A stretch of 25,095 bases of DNA from Candidatus Cloacimonadota bacterium. GTDB lineage: Bacteria > Cloacimonadota > Cloacimonadia > Cloacimonadales > Cloacimonadaceae. Positions 22,804-25,095 of the stretch are shown in pieces (the first letter of the stretch is position 1; the number at the start of each line of letters is the position of its first letter). The stretch covers positions 1 to 25,095 of the forward strand of contig JALOBM010000032.1 in NCBI GenBank assembly GCA_023228285.1, in the 5' to 3' direction. Position numbers and translations under genes: made by a program. A model generated the notes under the pieces. It saw nothing but the letters and a program-made list of their open reading frames with translations, made no database searches and had not been told where the DNA came from.

Positions 22804-23292
22804 ATGGTCAGTATCGGACAGGTAATCAACGCTATGATAGAGTATTACGCCGGGGATGTACGGCGAGTCAACCATTTTCTAAAGGTTTACGGCTTTGTAA
22901 AAGCTATTGGCGAAGCGGAGGGACTGGCCGACGGAACGCAGCAAATCCTTGAAATCGCAGCACTGACACATGACATAGGAATCAAGAACAGCGAGAAAAA
23001 GTATAACAGTTCCGCCGGAAATTATCAGCAGATCGAAGGACCGCCAGAAGCGAAAAAGATGCTTGAGGAGTTAGATGTTGACAAGGCTGTGATTGACCGG
23101 GTTTGCTGGCTCATCGCGCATCATCATACCTATACCGACATTCAAGGAATCGATTATCAGATACTGGTCGAGACGGACTTTCTGGTAAACGCTTACGAAG
23201 ACAATATGTCTATTGAAGCAGTCAATAATTTTCGGGATAAAGTCTTTAAGACCAAATCGGGAAACAAACTGCTAAATAAATTGTATTATTAA
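22804..23292 (+). CDS. HD-domain phosphohydrolase-like protein
   Basis: A 162-residue HD-superfamily protein. The metal-binding residues are visible: H24 (RVNHFLKVYG), H56-D57 (ALTHDIGI), H106-H108 (IAHHHTYTD) and D125 (VETDFLVNA). Such proteins hydrolyse phosphate esters of nucleotides or second messengers. GAGGG lies before ATG 22804. It ends just before a long hairpin and is the last intact gene of the island. Substrate unknown. Confidence 0.85.
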   Translation: MVSIGQVINAMIEYYAGDVRRVNHFLKVYGFVKAIGEAEGLADGTQQILEIAALTHDIGIKNSEKKYNSSAGNYQQIEGPPEAKKMLEELDVDKAVIDRVCWLIAHHHTYTDIQGIDYQILVETDFLVNAYEDNMSIEAVNNFRDKVFKTKSGNKLLNKLYY

Positions 23293-23333
23293 GTAAAATC
23301 AGAGTCATATAACTTTTCTTCTGGAAACGGAAA

Positions 23334-23376
23334 ACGCCATTTATCTGTGATACAGGTAAATGGCGTCATACTTTTT
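23334..23376 (+). terminator. Long hairpin after the HD gene (probable terminator)
   Basis: A near-perfect 15-bp stem (23334-23348 with 23352-23366, one G-U pair) has only a three-base loop. The stem is built on ACGCCATTTA and TAAATGGCGT. T5 occurs at 23372-23376, slightly far from the stem. It may be a terminator or the end of a small mobile unit. Confidence 0.6.
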
Positions 23377-23432
23377 GGAACAATATATCCAGCAAACTTG
23401 CTGTTTTACGGTATTTTATCAAAAGGTCTTCG

Positions 23433-23700
23433 ATTGATTATGTTGTTCTCCGCCAAAAACGGTTGTACGAGGATAATATGGATGTTAAAATCATTGACGA
23501 GATGTTGGGAAAAATGCTTATCTTATATGCGAATGAGCAGGCACAGCTAAACGCACGAATAATGGAACTGGATAGCGCCATGCACGAAACTAAAGATAAC
23601 ACTGCAAATGTCACATACATGATTTCTCCGGCACATCAGTATGAAGAGCCAGTTGAGCTTACCGCAAAAATCATCAGAAAGTTCATATGGGCATCGGTAA
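23433..23700 (+). pseudogene. Large serine recombinase C-terminal fragment (DUF4368 type)
   Basis: The frame reads VVLRQKRLYEDNMDVKIID and then the coiled-coil segment ANEQAQLNARIMELDSAMHE and the end YEEPVELTAKIIRKFI, the pattern of the C-terminal region of DUF4368 large serine recombinases (RLYEDN..., ...ELTPEILNEFI). The catalytic, recombinase and zinc-ribbon domains are absent, and the sequence drifts after about 23690, so this is a remnant. It belongs to a different recombinase subgroup from the remnant at 15614-16406. The limits are approximate. The rest of the gap to 23837 shows no recognisable gene. Confidence 0.7.
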
Positions 23701-23837
23701 AATACTACTGCCCGGTCAATCACAGATTCTTTCAACGCAATAAACGAGGGTTCACACTCGGCAAACACAACAAACGGGAACGAGGCTACCGGGTGCATTT
23801 TGTATCAAACTCGTGTTTTTTGCCACACAATATGTCG

Positions 23838-23876
23838 AAGAAGTCGATTTATCATAATCGACTTCTTTGTATTTAT
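23838..23876 (+). terminator. Hairpin upstream of the radical SAM gene
   Basis: AAGAAGTCGATT (23838-23849) and AATCGACTTCTT (23856-23867) form a perfect 12-bp stem with loop TATCAT, followed by a broken T-rich stretch. It would stop transcription coming from the left. Confidence 0.65.
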
Positions 23877-23920
23877 GGTAAAATGATAAATAAAAATAAA
23901 TCGTGATATGGAGCTAAAAA

Positions 23921-24889
23921 ATGAGAACCTTAAAAATTAATCTTTTATATAACTGTACTGCAAAATGCTCGCATTGCAGATTCAACTGTGAAAATAAATC
24001 GGAAGTAATAACACCTGATTTTGAAACACCATATAACGTAGCTAAAAAGCTCAAAGATAATTTTGGGCTTGATATGGCTGTTGTTTTAGGCGGTGAACCG
24101 ACTATTTTTAAAAAAGAAACAACTGAACTTCTTAAGAAATTAAAAACACTGGAGATAGCAACCCGTTTGGAAACGAACGCAAGTTGGGCAAATAGTTTTG
24201 ATGATGCAATCAATTTTTTAACCCCTCTAAAAGGCATAGACAATGTCATGTTAAGTCTAGATGGTTTTCATAATCCTTTTATACCTATTCAAAAAGTTGC
24301 TCATGCCATAAATGCTTGTAACACTCTCGGTATTAATTATAATCTTGAAATGCCATATTTGGATATTGTTAAAAAAGATAATGATATCGATAGAAAAACC
24401 GATGAATTATTTGACTTGTTAAGTTCATCATTCGGTATTAAAATCCCTAAATATGAAGGAGGAATAGTATTTGTTGGTCGTGCCGCTGATATATACGGAG
24501 ATAAATTTGCGGTAGGAAAAGGTATTCCTGATGATCTGTGTACAGCTGTTCCATGGTGGTCTGACAGTAATATCAATTCGACGAATCTTATTATTCTTGA
24601 ACCAGGAGGGTACATAACAAAAGGATGCGGAATTGCTATCGGTAATGTTTATAAGCAGGATATTATCGAAATGTTGAATAATTATAATGCATATGATCAT
24701 CCGATATTTTCAATTTTATTAAAAGAGGGACCAATCGGTTTGGCAAGATTGGCTGAACGTTATGGGTATAAGATTAAGGACGATTATGCTGATAAATGCC
24801 AACTTTGCTATGAAGCAAGGCAAATATTGAAACCGTATTATGATAACATTCTAAAACCTGATCAGCATTATATAAGAGAGAAAAAATAA
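23921..24889 (+). CDS. Radical SAM enzyme with SPASM-like C-terminal cysteines
   Basis: A 322-residue radical SAM protein. The cluster motif is C12-TAK-C16-SH-C19, with GGEP at residues 57-60, LETNASW at 83-89 and MLSLDGFH at 110-117. The C-terminal part carries C207, C236 followed by GN, and C293-x2-C296, which fits an auxiliary SPASM/twitch-type iron-sulfur site. Such enzymes often modify ribosomally made peptides or install cofactors. GGAG precedes ATG 23921. The gene is clearly more AT-rich than its neighbours and sits outside the island's recombinase remnant, so separate transfer is likely. No precursor peptide was recognised nearby. Substrate unknown. Confidence 0.85.
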   Translation: MRTLKINLLYNCTAKCSHCRFNCENKSEVITPDFETPYNVAKKLKDNFGLDMAVVLGGEPTIFKKETTELLKKLKTLEIATRLETNASWANSFDDAINFLTPLKGIDNVMLSLDGFHNPFIPIQKVAHAINACNTLGINYNLEMPYLDIVKKDNDIDRKTDELFDLLSSSFGIKIPKYEGGIVFVGRAADIYGDKFAVGKGIPDDLCTAVPWWSDSNINSTNLIILEPGGYITKGCGIAIGNVYKQDIIEMLNNYNAYDHPIFSILLKEGPIGLARLAERYGYKIKDDYADKCQLCYEARQILKPYYDNILKPDQHYIREKK

Positions 24890-24890
24890 G

Positions 24891-24945
24891 CAGATGCAAA
24901 CCATCTGTTAACTTACCAGAGTTCGAATCTCTTCGCAGTTTACTG
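24891..24945 (+). other. tRNA-like T-arm remnant
   Basis: CAGATGCAAACCATCTG forms an anticodon-arm-like hairpin, and AGAGTTCGAATCTCT forms a T-arm with the canonical TTCGAAT loop. The 5' half of a tRNA is absent, position 33 is not T and the variable region is too long, so this is not a functional tRNA. It could be a fossil attachment site or a chance tRNA fragment. The rest of 24946-25037 shows nothing recognisable. Confidence 0.45.
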
Positions 24946-25038
24946 AAAATATTTTATTATAGTCCATAGATAGACATAACCGTAATCTTGATAAAAGCTA
25001 GGTTCTTTACTTCTTTCCGTGAAATAATGTACAGATGA

Positions 25039-25044
25039 TATAAT
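25039..25044 (+). promoter_or_regulatory. -10 element before the last, cut gene
   Basis: A perfect TATAAT 23 bases before ATG 25067; the -35 is poor. Confidence 0.4.
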
Positions 25045-25066
25045 TCAAGTTGAAAGAGAGGCAGAG

Positions 25067-25095
25067 ATGGAACCTGTATTCAACTTCGTGGAAAT
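25067..25095 (+). CDS. Start of a gene cut by the window edge
   Basis: GAGAGGCAGAG precedes ATG 25067, and the nine visible codons read MEPVFNFVE. With a TATAAT upstream this is a plausible gene start, but nothing can be said about its product. Confidence 0.4.

Larger units (their letters stand above)
15612..23700. mobile_element. Probable decayed genomic island at the tmRNA 3' end
   Basis: The stretch begins directly after the tmRNA CCA with a broken large serine recombinase and ends with a fragment of a second, different serine recombinase. Between them lie accessory genes around a Crp/Fnr-regulated redox cluster. tmRNA 3' ends are well-known integration sites. No copy of the tmRNA 3' end was seen at the right side, so exact limits are not proven, and composite decay of several insertions is likely. 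The right limit given is approximate. Confidence 0.55.

Noticed and set aside
15612..23330. GAAACGG at both sides of the island as target-site duplication
   Set aside because: Seven bases is too short to be meaningful over 7.7 kb, and the right copy lies before the second recombinase remnant.
23547..23798. Minus-strand 83-codon frame opposite the recombinase fragment
   Set aside because: It looks somewhat protein-like but has no recognised domain, no ribosome binding site, and is antisense to a better-supported remnant.
24900..24945. Right-hand duplicate (attR) of the tmRNA 3' end
   Set aside because: Similarity to the tmRNA 3' end is limited to the generic T-loop; the CCGCCTCCACCA part is not repeated.
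24891..24945. Functional tRNA gene
   Set aside because: No acceptor or D-arm 5' half, no T at position 33, variable region too long and no CCA.

Overview
The window looks like a chromosomal segment of an anaerobic, fermentative member of the Bacillota, most likely class Clostridia. The signs are ferredoxin-dependent 2-oxoacid oxidoreductase genes, a hybrid cluster protein, rubredoxin, AGGAGG ribosome binding sites with ATGA-coupled operons, TTGACA/TATAAT promoters, a one-piece tmRNA and clostridial-type large serine recombinase remnants. The exact genus cannot be told from the sequence alone.

Region 1 (1-8641) is a 2-oxoacid/acyl-CoA block. A leftward operon starting near 5560 encodes a P-loop ATPase, the four subunits of a VorABCD-type 2-oxoacid:ferredoxin oxidoreductase (delta, alpha, beta, gamma), an XRE-cupin regulator and an AMP-forming acyl-CoA synthetase cut by the window edge. 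Divergent from it are a GNAT acetyltransferase and a second, paralogous XRE-cupin/acyl-CoA synthetase pair. The genes plausibly oxidise branched-chain or other 2-oxoacids to acyl-CoA plus reduced ferredoxin and interconvert acyl-CoA and free acid.

Region 2 (8642-15611) is ordinary chromosomal content: a small lipoprotein, the RNA 2',3'-cyclic phosphodiesterase ThpR, a leftward three-gene operon (M55 D-aminopeptidase, DegT-type PLP enzyme, Gfo/Idh/MocA oxidoreductase), a DUF4015 putative glycoside hydrolase lipoprotein, then smpB and ssrA (tmRNA). The mature tmRNA 5' end overlaps the smpB stop codon.

Region 3 (15612 to about 23700) looks like a decayed genomic island inserted at the tmRNA 3' end. 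It begins flush with the tmRNA CCA with the broken C-terminal half of a large serine recombinase and ends with a fragment of a different (DUF4368-type) serine recombinase. Between them is a redox cluster: a Crp/Fnr regulator; a permease split into two genes, the second fused to a [4Fe-4S] ferredoxin; a NapH-like membrane iron-sulfur protein; a cupin; a frameshifted rubredoxin; hybrid cluster protein (Hcp); a second cupin; a SAM methyltransferase; a DsrE-family protein and an HD-domain protein. Two matching palindromes sit near -41.5 of the two main promoters and define a probable Crp/Fnr regulon. This cluster is the best candidate for an unusual system: nitrosative/redox-stress defence coupled to a ferredoxin-linked membrane transporter.

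Region 4 (about 23840-25095) holds an AT-rich radical SAM gene with a probable auxiliary iron-sulfur cluster, a tRNA T-arm-like remnant, and the first codons of a further gene that runs off the window.
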